From assembly GCA_001643675.2 (NCBI GenBank), contig LSRY02000051.1:436501-500500 (forward strand): DNA of 64,000 nucleotides. Reading direction: 5' to 3'. The DNA comes from Monocercomonoides exilis. Its lineage: Eukaryota; Preaxostyla; Oxymonadida; Polymastigidae. The translations under genes were made by a program, and so were the position numbers. Each line of letters opens with the position of its first letter. Position 1 is the first letter of the stretch. Below are positions 35,440 through 48,500 of the stretch, piece by piece. The notes beneath the pieces are model-generated. The model was not told the DNA's origin. It did no database searches and saw nothing but the letters and a program-made list of their open reading frames with translations.

Positions 35440-38215
35440 TTCTTCTTCTATTTCTTTGCAAAGCAGCATCAATGCAACAAAAGAAACAGCCTGCGATGAA
35501 GAGCAACCATCAGCACACGATGCAACTCATTCAAAGACATCTGCATGTTATTCGTCATATTCTTTTCCTGCTTCTCCTCCTTCTCAAGACAGCCTCCTCA
35601 CTCCTTCAACGCGAGCTGAACAGTTTTATGCCTCGTCTAATGCTCTTCCAACGTCTTCAATTGCATCCAGCGAATCGACAAGCTCTTTGGAAGCACCCCA
35701 ACCGTCCTATTCGCCCAACCAGGCGCCGATTCTTGAGACAGACCGGCTGCTGTGTGTTATCAGAGAGCAGAGCGATAAGCAGAAGGAGATTGAAAAGATG
35801 CTGGCGGTTCTGAAGGAGAAGTTTGTGAAGGCGAACGAGAATTGGGAAAGGGAGTGTGAGTGGATGAGGAAGAAGTATGTTGAGTTGGAGAGGGAAAAGA
35901 ATGAAGTGGAAAGAGAAAGAAAGGAGAGAAGCGAAAAAGTGAAGGCAGAAGAAGAGCAGAAGAGGAAAGAAGAAGAGGAGCGAGAAGAGGAAATAAAGAA
36001 TTTGAGTCAAGAGAATGAAGAACTGAAGAAGATATTGGAAGATTTAACGAAAGATAAAGAGCAAATAAACGAAGAGAGCAACAGAATGAAATCAGAATTG
36101 AACAAGAAACTTGAAGAAGAAAGAAGGAAATATGACGAAATGATGGAAGAGAACGAAGGTTTGATGGAGAAGAGAAGAGAAGAAGAAGAGAGACGGACAG
36201 AAGAAGAGAGGAAAAGAATAGAGATGGAAGAAGAAATCAGCAAGATGAGAGAGGAAATGACAACATTATATAAAGAAAGAGATCGAGAAAAGCATGAAAT
36301 GCTATCGAAAATCGAAGAATACGAAAAACTTGATCAAATGAAGAATGAAAAGAAGACAGAGGCTGAAAGAGAAATTGAAAGCATCAAAAAAGAAAAAGAA
36401 GAGCTGAAAGAAAGAATCACACAAATTGAGAAAGAAAACAACGAAAAAGAGCAAAAAGCGAAAGAAGAGAAAGTTTCAATGGAGAAGAAAATGGATGCTA
36501 TGGAGAAGCAACAGAAGGAGGCAAATGAAAATATGAACAGATTACTAAAAGAAATTGCTGAACTTGAAAACGAGAAAAAGAAAATGCAGACAGAAAACGA
36601 AGTGTTTAAAGAAGAAAAAGAGAAAATGGAGAAAGAAAGCAAAGATTTGAAGATTCAGTTGGAAGAGCAAATGGAAAAGGAACAACAGGACAAAAGCCAA
36701 GAAATATCAGAAGAGAACGCGAAATTGAAGGAGGAAGCTGCAAAATGCTCAGAAGACATCAAAAAAATGATTGAGGAGGTTCAGCTGCAGCAGGTGCAGA
36801 ACGAGAAACTGAGAGAAGAAGCAATGAGAATGAGCTTATTGAAAGAAGAACTGGCTTGTAAAGAGAATGAATTGGAAAAGCAAAAGAAAGAAATCGAAGA
36901 AGAGAGAAGATTGAGAGAGAAAGAAGAGAAAGAAAGAGAAGAAGAGATTGAGCATTTGAAAGAGATGAATGAGCAAGCTAAACAAAGCAACGATGTTTTG
37001 CAAAAGCAGAATGAAGATTGGAAGTTGAAGTGGGAAGAGTTGAAGGAAAAATTGTATGAAGCAGAAAACGAAGTTAAGCGCAAAGAAGAGATCATCAGTC
37101 AAATGGAAGCGAATGATGAGGGAAGAAAAGACAAAGATTCCACTGAAGATGGACAAGCGAAGGATGAAGAGAAGACAGATGCACAGACACAAGAAGGGTG
37201 TGGTGCAGCTGAGTCTGATTCACACACACCTTCCAAGTCTCGCTCTTCTCAGACATCAACAGCATTGAATTCAACAGCGCTTCAAACAACACCTCACCAG
37301 TCTGCAACAGAAACTTCATCTGCTTTTTCAACAAATCCTTTAAGTTCAGTTTCTCCACGCATCCACAATTCAGACAAGGACTCCTCACTTATGCACACAA
37401 ATGTCCTTTCGACTCCTCAGAAACAAGCACAGCTGGCAGACACTGCATCGACTGAAGCGACTCCAACAGCTGCTATTTTGGCTGCTGAATTTGCAGCATC
37501 AGCTTCTCCTTTTGCCTCTTTCTCACCAACTTCGTTGTCTTTGGCTAAATCGTCTTCTCTCTTTCCTTTTTCATCTGACCTCCTTTCACAGCCACATCAC
37601 TTCCATTCTCTTTCCACGTCATTTTCTCGTCGTTCTGCTGAGGCCTCTCCTTCTGTCCCTTCTTCTCTTGTCTCGTCGCTTTCTTCGCCTTCGCCTTCTC
37701 CTTCTTCCTCTTCTTCCACAAGCTCTTCTTTCTCTCTGTTTTCGCTTCTTTCTTCTCTTTCACTGCTTTCCTACCAAAACGCGTCACTTCAATTGGAAAG
37801 CGACCGAATGCTCATTCAATTTCTTGCTGCGCTGAAAGCAGCAGAAAATCAGGAAGAGTGTCTGAAGCAGCTGTCTGAAGCAGTTGCCGAGCTCATATTG
37901 AGAAGCGATGTTGAGCTGGTGACTTTATCAAAGGAGTATGCAAGCGGAAAAGAGAGTTCAAAAATTGATGCCAAAGAAGAGAGAAAAGAAGGAAAAGAGG
38001 GTGCAGCAAAAGAAGAGAAAGAAAGAAAAGAATTAAAGCAAAACGAAAAAGAGACACACAAACCAAAAGCAGAAAGCAAAAGTGGAAAAGAAATTAAGAA
38101 AGAAGCAAGACCCGGAATTGGAAAAATGAACGAAAAATCAAAAAACAAAGTTGTGAAACCAAAGGAAGTTTCCAACATAAAAAGAAAATCGGGAACAAAA
38201 TCTGTGCAGAATTAA
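32840..38215 (+). CDS. Beta-propeller N-terminus plus long coiled-coil protein, function unknown
   Basis: Four exons with matching phases: 32840-32909, 33119-33324, 33404-33432 (29 nt) and 33559-38215, about 1,653 aa. Residues 1 to about 260 contain WD-like blade strands: QLWLLKGCNLVIFN, ISMTFSPTNETVWISDDNGW and TIWGCGDQGRVFQWDVEN. A Ser-rich region with a poly-Ser tract encoded near 35400 follows. Then comes an uninterrupted coiled coil of roughly 450 residues (about 35750-37100) dominated by Glu and Lys. A Ser/Thr-rich stretch, a short helical segment (LIQFLAALKAAENQEECLKQ) and a Lys/Glu tail close the protein. The layout suits a scaffold on cytoskeleton or membranes, but no family is recognised. 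The first intron acceptor (CCACCAG at 33118) is chosen because it alone keeps the phase. Confidence 0.75.
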
Positions 38216-38792
38216 TTGAAAAACTCAAAAAATCAAAATTTCTTGCTTTAGAATCATATTTCTTCATAATTTGCAAACCTTCAAACAACTTACTGTATTT
38301 ATTTTATTCTATTAACCTTTTTGTGAAGCAAAGACCAGTTAAAAGTTGAATTCCAATATATGTTATGTGGTTTTTTTTATTTTAAGAAAATTTTAACAAT
38401 TCATTTCGGTTTTCATTTCAATAGAATATCTTCAGTGAGAATAAAAAACACAATAGACATATCATCACACATTGATTCATTGCATTGAAAACAAAAAAAT
38501 AAGTTTATCGAAAATCTGCGAATATTTTAATTTAATGATATATATAATTATTTTTTGTAATCAGAAAAACACTTTGAAACGCGCTTTAGTATTTACCATT
38601 GAAAATCTAGATACTTTAAAAATCTTTAAAATTGCACTTACACAATTTTCATGGTAAATATTAATGCGAACAACAAAAGCATTTGTTGTAATCATGTGAG
38701 GCGCAATTGCTGTAATCCTGCGTCAATTTTCATTTATATACTTATAACGTGTGCATTTTTAGCAGAAGCATTATTTATTACATCTTTTTTAA
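38216..38792. other. Intergenic region
   Basis: AT-rich spacer. At 38651-38796 a plus-strand frame reads a hydrophobic segment (ASIFIYILITCAFLAEALFI). It would suit an extra first membrane helix for the downstream DHHC gene, but it ends in TAA and has no usable donor. Confidence 0.4.
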
Positions 38793-41275
38793 ATGCATAT
38801 TAAATGCTTAAAAATCATTGAAAGTGCTTTTCAAGGATGTGTAATCGTTCATTATTTTGCTTTGCAGCTTTTAGTGTACTGGGACATAAATTGCATTTTG
38901 TGCATTTTTCATACGTTGTTATTTGTGGTGATTATGATATTTGAAATTGCATCTTATAACGCAGTGTTGTATGTTTTCAATCTTTTTTAATATTTCTGTG
39001 AAATGGAGTCGATAACGATTTTGTTTTTATTCATTATAATTTGCTCCTATGAGTTGGACAGATCCAGGAGCAATACCTAATTGGTGGATCGATTTAATTC
39101 AACAAGAAATCGATCACAAAGATAATTCAACTTCCTTCAGGAGAAATGTTGATGAAAATAATTGCCAAAATGAAAATCAGATAAAAATGAAAGCTGACAC
39201 ACAAGCGAAAGATATTATCATCGATGAAAGTGAATACGAAATGAGCTCAAATGAAGAGGATAATAATCCTTTTGCAAGTATACCACCATCAATTGAAAGT
39301 ATTTCTTTATCAAAGCAGCTTGCAGGGAGTTGCGATCAAAAATTCAAGACCAGTGAAATATTTTCGTTAAGAACTGAAACACCTTTCGACATTTCAAATC
39401 AAGATGGAAACATTTTTAATTCAAAACCTGTTTATTTAGAAAAGCATAACTCAAAAACATCATTGCTTGAGCAACATGCAAATTTGAATCAAATAAAACA
39501 GTCAATTTCCAATCATTTGTCACATTCCTCTGAAAGCGTAGTACAGTTTTTGAGTAATATGCCTTTGTCATTTCGCTTTATTTCCCCTTCTTCGAGCTCT
39601 CCTCAATCAAGATCAAATACGATTTCAACATCTTCGCCATTTAAATATTTATCTTCTTCAAGTTGTGAATGCAACAGTGCAGAAGATCCGATATTCTCTC
39701 TTTTTGATACAGCCACTTTTTGTTTTAAATGCCAACAATTTCGTCCAGCACGAGCCCATCATTGCTCAGTCTGCAAGCGTTGTATTCTCAGAATGGACCA
39801 TCATTGTGTGCTTTGAAAACGAAGGAAAAAAAATGTTAAACGATTTGGAAGAAAGAAAATAATTGAAAAAGATACAAAAAAAAAATTGAAAAAAAAGAAG
39901 TTTTTACATTAAAATGAATAAACTTTGAATTTAATTTAATAATTTTGAAAATTTAACATTTTTTATTTCATTTTGTTTTTTCATTTTGTTTTTGTTTTGT
40001 CTGTCTATCTATCTCTTTTTAGGTCCTTGGGTTGGAAATTGCATAGGGGCATTCAACCACAAATTTTTCATTCTATTTCTGTTATATACAATTATTGCTG
40101 GAATTGACATTTGCGCAAGCTCAATTATTGTTATTGGCAAAGTTTGAAAAGACAAAATTTGGCCTATTCTATTTGATATTATGAAATTATTCATATAAAA
40201 GAAATAAATATTTTTTTAAAAATTTATTCTTTATTTTTAATCGAAAATTTTGATTTTCAATCATTCATGATTTTGTCAACTTCATTAATTTCTTTCTTCC
40301 TTTATTATTATTATTATTAAAATTATTAGTCACTCAAAAGTCTAACTTTTGAAGCATCTTCAATGACGAAATTTTGCTTGCTTCTTGCTGTGCCAATATT
40401 AACATTTGCATTTTCAATAAGTGCACTTATGATGCTTTCTTCTCACATACCACTTGCTCTGAAAAATCAAACAACACTCGAAAAGTTTGAAGAAGAAGAC
40501 GCAAAGATCGAATTAGAGAGAATGAAAAGAAGAAGAAGAAGAAGGGAGGAGAGAGAAAGGACTGATAAACATAAAGAAATTGAAGAGAACAGAGACATTT
40601 CTGATGAAAGAGAATCTAAAGAAAAGAATGAAATCGAGACTCTTGAAATTATTTTCAAGAAAAAATGGAAGTATTATTTAGGTTCAAAAAAGAACAATTT
40701 GAAGGTTGTGATGGGAAGAAATGTGAAAAGGTTTGCAATATTAGAATTTTTGAAAAAAATGTTATAATGTGAATGAACTTATATGGAATTCATTTTCTTT
40801 TGTGAACGTCAATGATCTTTTGAAAAAATTATAAAAATGTGTAAATAATGTTATCTGTTAATCTTTCTTGAAATTTCTTTGTTTTCCCAGCTGGTGGAAC
40901 CCTTTTGTGCTTCCATCAATTCCGTTTAATGGATGTATTCATCCAATTTATTATTCTGAAACACCATCGTTTCTTTCTTCTTCTTCTCCAATCTCATCTT
41001 CAGCTTCGCATTCTTCATCTGACAATCATTCTTCAAATGCTTCAATAAATCAAGAAATGACCGATACAAAAGCAATTAAGCAAAAATCAAGGCAAAAAAG
41101 TATTCGAATATTTGATCCTTCACGGGACACATCTCAATCACGTTCACTTCTTGCAACTGAAATTGCTCCGTTATCATACAATTCAACAGACGCATATTTG
41201 GCATCTCCCACTTCAATTGATCTCCTCACTTCAGCTGATTATCCATATCCATTATTTGATCTAAATTCTCCTTGA
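38793..41275 (+). CDS. DHHC-type protein S-acyltransferase (palmitoyltransferase)
   Basis: Five exons: 38793-38968, 39054-39805, 40023-40141, 40330-40730 and 40891-41275, summing to 611 codons with all phases consistent. Exon 1 holds hydrophobic segments (two candidate membrane helices). Exon 2 opens at the DPG motif (WTDPGAIP) and, after a long Ser/Asn-rich insertion, reaches the Cys-rich domain [20 protein letters not shown]. The catalytic DHHC tetrad is split by the next intron and completed as [19 protein letters not shown]. Exons 3-4 give two more membrane segments and the TTxE motif (NQTTLE), then a charged insertion. Exon 5 begins [12 protein letters not shown] and ends in a Ser-rich tail. 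It attaches palmitate to cysteines of membrane proteins. Exon 1's donor could also be three bases earlier (38966). Confidence 0.88.
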
Positions 41276-41541
41276 AAAAAACGTCTCCAACATTTTATAA
41301 GGAAAAAATTTCTGATTAAGTCAATTTTTTCCAATAATTTGAGTTTGATTCATTTTTTATCAAAGTTTGAAGCACCAAAATTAAAATATTTTTACATTTG
41401 TTTATTTTTTTGTTGAAATGAGAGATTTTTAGTGAAATGAAACTTTTGTAAGTCTTAAAATGTTTTTGAAAATTCTTTTTTGATAATAGTAAAAAGAATT
41501 CATAACAGTTTTTACAAGTGACAAATAATTACCAATTCACG

Positions 41542-41585
<44 letters not shown>

Positions 41586-42587
41586 ACAGATAAAAACATA
41601 ACTAAAAAAATTCGTGATGACAAAAGCAAGCAAAAAATGAGAGATAAAGAATGATCGAAAGCAGATTGATAAAAAATAGTGAAAAACATGAATAAATAAA
41701 CTGGTTAAGATTTCATGGTAAAGTTTTAGTGGAATGGAAAACACTCAAAAAGTCAGATAAGATATAAATAAAATTTCAAAAAATAGAATGTTCAAGCGGC
41801 ATTCGAAAGAAAATGCAAATAGCATAGGCCAGACACAACGAACCCCCTTTCCATTATCGCACAAAAAAGAGTTGTACTTATGTTTTTTCATTTATTTTCA
41901 ACTCCAACGCTGATAAAAATTCTCAAAGAAATACATCAAATAACTGGGCAAAACCTATAAGAATATTCAACACAAAACCAATTAATAGAATAAAATCCAA
42001 ATAAGTTGATTTAAGTGCTAATTCTAACATTAAAACAACCAATAACGCTAAAGAAAAGTGGTAATAAGAACACTGAAAAATAACAAGATGATTAAATCAT
42101 AAAGCAACAGAATAGTGAAATAACAAAGATTTCATGATTATAAAATCTGAAGAATAATTTAATTAGAAAAAGATGCTTGTTCAAAGCATAAAGGAAAATT
42201 AGGAAGCATTGCATTTTTTTGAATTTTAAATGCTGCATATCATTTGTATCAAAAGGGACTTGAATCGATTCAAGAGAAAATTTTCTGATAAAAGCAACCA
42301 CAATCGCAATATGGATTCTTTTCGAATTCGCTATCCCATGTGAGAATTATGGAGAAAATCGTTTCTGAAATTATCTAATTTCTTCATTATATGAATCATC
42401 CTGTTATGAATCAAATCCACGTGTACTAGTATTTAATGATAAATGCTTCAATTCTTGTAATATGGAATTATTTATCTTTTCCTTCAACCCAAGAAAGTGA
42501 ATTGGGGTTTATCCAAGGGTAAGATGGAATTTGGAGTAATTGCAAGCATTTTCTGTTGCAATATCTTTGATGTTGTTTCTTTAAAAT
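41276..42587. other. Convergent intergenic region with A39 homopolymer
   Basis: Lies between the 3' ends of the DHHC gene (+) and the large surface-protein gene (-). It carries an A run at about 41545-41583. No coding or RNA signal is seen. Confidence 0.6.
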
Positions 42588-45500
42588 TTACTGTGGTCCA
42601 TTTGTTTCTTCTGAAAAGCAATTATCATCTTCAACTGATTCTATGTCTTCAACCTTTTTCTGTAAAGATTTTGCTTTCTTTCCTTTTCTAAGTTTTCCTT
42701 TTTCCCTCTTTTTCCCTCTTTTTTTTCCTCTTTTTTTTTGAGAAGGCGATGGGCTGCTATCAATTACTAGATGCATGATTTCATCAGATATGACAGGGAA
42801 CGGGGAATCGATGATTGAGATAACTGAGTCTGCAGGCATGCTCTTGTCAAAACCATCGACCTGTTGGATAGTCTCAATACAAAAATTTTCTGGCTCGATA
42901 GGTATGGAAATATCATTGATTCCAATTCTTTGTGGACCTTGGCTCTGCTTCTTTTCCAGTAATGTTGATGAAATATCATTCGTCTCTTTTGTTATTTTGC
43001 TATCTTCTCTTTTCATTTCTTCCGCTTCCTCTAATTTCACTTTCTCTGAATCTATTTCTATAAATGGCATTTTTGATATGCTCTGTTTCTTTCTATAAAG
43101 AACAGCTAATATAATAAACGCAATTATCATGATTACGATAATTACAACACAAGCAATAAATGCAATTATGCTCCATTCAAGTTTCCCTTTTTTTGGTGAT
43201 TCGGTTTCATTGTTGGATATTTCGCTGTTTGCTTCTGTGCTATTCTGCAAAATGAAAGATATTGTTTCCGAAGGAGATTCCGCATTCCCAAATAAAACGC
43301 AAACGCTTGCCTCAGTCGTCTTCTCGTCCCAACCCAGACTTGAGAGTTGTACTGTCAATCGAATATTCTTTTCGTCAATCGAATATTCTTTTTCAAGAAT
43401 TTCTTTAACAATGTGATGGCCATCACTCCTGTTTAACGTGAACTGTAACGATAAATTGCATGGAATAAGAAGCTTCCCTTTCAGCTCAATTTGCGCATCT
43501 TGCCCCTGACTTGAGGCCGTAACAGATTCAAGATGTGGTGTAAATAAGGGAGAAGCTCTCTTTCCAGCTATTCCGCCAAGTGTGCATCCCTCATTCAATA
43601 TCCATAGCGATGAATCGTCTTTTAATCCATCACCATCTTTTAAGCTGACCAACTCTAGCTCCGCTGCATTTTTGCATATTATATTTCTTCGTAGAGATTC
43701 ATACTTCTCAATCTTAGGATTATTGTCCGAATAAATTCCCATTTCGATTCTCACTTTTCCTCCCACGACTGATAATCCTCCATTCTTTCCATTTATAAAT
43801 GCAGTTTCCTTCATAAAAACTTCGCTTTTCTTCAATTCCATCATTGATCCATTCCATCCACAAATATCTTCAATTGAAGAAAATTGTTCAGGATTATTAT
43901 TGATGGATGCATTTGATTGGAGTTCTGAAAAAGAATTCAATTCGTTCAAAGACTTATCGCAAAGCAAGCGAGAATTAGAATTAGAAAAAAGACCTGCATT
44001 AAAAGTGCTAAAAGAAATTGATGTCACAGATTTGCTTATTCCAATAAATGGAGCGTTGCAATTATCCTCAAAGCAATTAAATGAGCAGTTGCCAATGTCA
44101 ATAGTGGGACATTTTTCAAATATATCAGCTTGTGGATTGCCAATCAATGGAAGATCATCAAATTGTGAATAAATAAGCGGAAAACATTGACTTACGCTTT
44201 TTAATTTTGCTAATGATTCGACAGAAAGTCCACGAGATAAATTTGAAAATGACGAATGAGATAAAGAGAAGTTTATTTTTTCATCAGAATTGTATCTTTC
44301 ATTTGGATCCGCTATTGAATAAAAAGAGCTTTCAATATCATTTATGATTGTGTCATCCACAGTCATTGAGGAAATTGATATATTCCCACAATTTTGATTC
44401 AAAACAATTGGGCTAACTGCAAAAGCCAATCCATTCATTCGAAATTCGCTTATCGTTAAATCACCTCCTTCAATTAGTAATATGTTCATAGCAATTTGGA
44501 AAGGATCATTCGTGGATCTTTTCAAAAGTGCATTAGCAGTTTGATCCGCTTCTTCATATGTTAATTCAATTGACGTGAGATGCGCGTGTCCTTCTGTAGA
44601 TTTGATAACTGCACCACAAGCCAATTCTCTCGTAATGTGCAGAGAAGCATTTTGCAATGCAAAGAATTTTGAATTACACAGCAATCCTGTGGTAATTTCT
44701 ATACTTTCATTTCCTTTTAAAACCAAAGTTATTTGCTTAGTTCCAGGAGATTGAGAAGAATCTTCATTATGAGGTTGAATAGTTGTTCCAGATACGTCAT
44801 TAGAGCTGGTGATATAGCATTTCCCATCGATTTGAATATATTTGTCATCACCTTCAAGACGACTTAAAGCGTCAGAAAAGCTTTTACAAGGGATGCTTGT
44901 AGTACCGCAAAGTTTTGAGTCAATTCCATCATCTGCAATAACCACAACTGACGATTTTTGCTCCCACAAATCAAATAGGTTGACATCTTTTGAATCCAAA
45001 GCATCAGCCCCGTAAAGAGCATTCTTCTGATCATATCCATCAAAAAACGAGAAGTCGAACCAGCTCATTACAGCGCCTGTGCTCAGTCGTGTTGCATACA
45101 CAAAAACATCTCTTCCACATTTCGCACTATTGAATTTAAACGTTGGTGAGGACAATAAATAACTTCCAACAAACGGAGGCAGAAGATTCAACAGCAAAGC
45201 TCCTCCTCGTCCATTTGACAAGTTTGCGCTTGAAGATGAGAAAGCTGAATTGTTTATCAGCAACTTCATTTTGTTGTCCAATGCCAAATACATGGAGCCT
45301 CCTTGGCTTTCTGAACCATCAACATTAACGTTGCTGAATCTAACTTGGCTAAAGTTTAATGACTGATCTTGTTGGTTATCATTTAGCTTTTTCATTGCGA
45401 TGCAACCTCCATGAGTCCCACTGCTTTTAATTTGCGTAAAATTCGAATAAGATACAGAACCTGCTGAAATGTAATTCATTGCAATCAATGGGCAACTCAA

Positions 45501-48500
45501 ATTCACATTGTTGAAGTTACATCTATTCACAGTAAAGCTTCTGATATTAACAACTTGAAGAAAACCATCACAACCATTTGCATTTGACTTTGAAATGTTT
45601 GAATAACTCAATGAAATGCGAATAGTTTCATATTTTTGCTGATTTTCGTACCCAGCAATCATAAAGCTTGCATCCTGATAATTCAAATCGCTTAATGAAA
45701 CATAACTAAATGAAACATTTCCATTTATCATATTCAGAAATGGATAATTCAACGATTCTCTTGTCGCATTGTTTGATATTGAACAACTACCATATTCCAA
45801 ATTTCCTCCATTAACTGTTGTGAAACTATTTATCGAACCGTGTCTCTTTAACAAAATCCTTAATGTTTTAAATGATATCTTTGTAATAATCTCAAATGCC
45901 GAATTTCCTTGGAAAGCTGTACCATCTTTTGTAGTCAATGTGCTTTTTGATTTATCTGTTCCTTCAATAGAAATTTGGTAATCTTGACAATTAAGTGATA
46001 TTCTCTTTTCCACACTTGACTTGTTGAGAATTTTACAAATTCTTTTTGAATAGCTTGTTTTAGCTCTCTCAATTGCTTGACTTATTGTAGCGCATGGATA
46101 TTTTTGATATCCACAAATATAATTATCTATTCCATTATCATCTATACTGCTGTTACTAAATGTTCCCAACGTAAATGCAAATAATGGAACAGCATCCACA
46201 TCTGGATCATTTATTAATTCACTTCCAAGAAATTCATCAATGTTTGCTCCGCTAGCAAGAAAGTTAAACGTTGTTGATTTCACAATCTCACTTAAATCTT
46301 TTGCATATAGAAACATCACTGATCCGAATATGGCTTTGTTATCAATGCAATTATTCATATCGCTAACTCTCATATCCATTTTCATCGGAAGATTTTCCAA
46401 ATTATGAACATACATTCCACCGCCTTTACTTCCATCTTTCAAAAGTCGGCATTTCTTAAAGATCAAATTGCTAAATAATAACTTATAATTATCAGCATTT
46501 CCAAATGAATTATAACAACTTTCCTCTTCGGAAATGCGACAAAAAAATCCACCTCCCACTAATACTATATTCCCTTCATCAAAATCGATAGCTTCACAAT
46601 TTTCAAACAGGCAGTCTTCGATTATTAATTGTTCGAATTCTTCTTTCATATTGATAACATTATTGTTAATATTTACAAATTTTTTCATTAATTTCATATT
46701 TGTTTTTCTAGTATTTAAAATAAACTTTAAACCTCCTCCTCCTGCTTCCTCATAACTGCCGCCACTAAATCCCGTGCATTTAACCACAAGCCCCGTAAAC
46801 TTGCTGTTCGTTACACTTCCTCTGACACATCCCTCAATCTCCACCCCTCGCCCACTCACAAAACTAGAATCACCATCTTCCGTAGCTCCACTAATCGCTG
46901 CTCCCGAAATAATGAAACTATCCGCCTTCGCCACACGCACAAGACTCCCGCAACCTTCCTCAGAAACACTCTTCGTAATAGTAACCTCCTCCATATTTAC
47001 ACTTACACCTTCTCCCGCTTCCACTTTCACCAGATACGCCTTCCCTCCATTCCCTCCATTCACTTTGCAATCGTTCATCCACACATCCACCAAATTAACT
47101 TTATTTGCAACTTCTCCTCCTCCTTCTCCTCCGCCCTCGGCAACTTGCGAGCTCACCCCATACTCATATTCAATCATGCTCTTCGAAAGCTTCATTGCCT
47201 TAACCGTCACATCACTCATGCTCAGATTACTTCCCCCTTCATAGTGGATCACTCTCCATCCAATCGTCTCTTCGCTAATTTCTGCCCCATCAAACTCAAC
47301 ATGCTCCACACTCAGGCTCACTCCTGCCCCCTCACTCCACACAACACTGCTGCTCTTATTCCCTGCTTTATTCAATGAAAAATAGACATTCTGTATAACC
47401 AAATTAACATGGCTCGTAATCGCCCCCTTCGCATCGCCTTCCTCTCCTTCATTCCTTCCGCTGACTCCTGGTTTGCTCTCAATATCAATCATCACTTTCA
47501 TTTTTTCTGCACTCCCATCTTCACTTCCTGCTGCCCCATCAATAATAACTTTCCCAGGCAGAGCACCATTCGCTCCATTTCCTGCCAAAAGCTCAATCGG
47601 CGCCTTAATAGCATAATTCGCCCCAGAAAGAACAATCTTCGCCTCATCACTGCTTACATCCCACCCAGCATTCTCATATGCATAATCAATCTTCACACAC
47701 GGCAGATACTTCCTCCCGCATCCCAGAACATCTTCCCCGCCCACCTCAATCTCCTTTTCCTTTTTCCCCATCATCACATATGCCCCCTCGCTTTCATCCC
47801 AATCAACCAAATATCTCAGCAGGCTCTCAGTCTCCTCTCTTATTGTTTTCTCACCTTCCCCTTCTGTATCTTCTCTAAAATACCCTCCTTCCATCTCGTG
47901 CCGCCCTTTCGCACTTTCCGTATCATATTCAAAATCAAATCTGATTTTTTCCACAATCTCCGAAGCATTAGCGACAGGATATCTAACAAACAAATTCCTG
48001 CCGTGCAACGCATAACACTCATCTCTTTCACCGACGCCAAACAGATTCTTCTTTCCTGCCATCGGACCTTCCGTGTCTCCTTCCTCGTTCTCTTTTGTAA
48101 CACCCCCCAAATAAAATTTCATATTTGTATTCTGTACATCCAAGAAGATCCCTCCTCCTCGACCCTCAGTGTTATTGGCATCCTCTGCCATTCCCGTCTC
48201 ATCCTTCTTTTCCCCCGCCCAGCACGACTTAAACATGCACCCCTTAATCTCAATCCTGCCTCCTTCACCCGCACCATCATCTTTTTTCCCAAGCACACAC
48301 CACACCCCTCCTCCCACTAAAAGCGCTTTTTCCTTCCCTGCTCCAATAACTTTGCATCTTTCAAACTGGCATCCTTCTATAGCCAGCTGTGCTTCTTCCT
48401 CTTCCGTTCTAATATCGCTTGCATCCCCATTTCCGCTTTTCTCCATCGACCGCCCCGTCACTCCCGTCGCCTTCACAGTCGCCTTCAGCCCCCCGCCTCC

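Noticed and set aside
38651-38796. Extra first exon with a membrane helix for the DHHC gene
   Set aside because: The frame ends in TAA with no GT donor that joins it in phase to the next exon.
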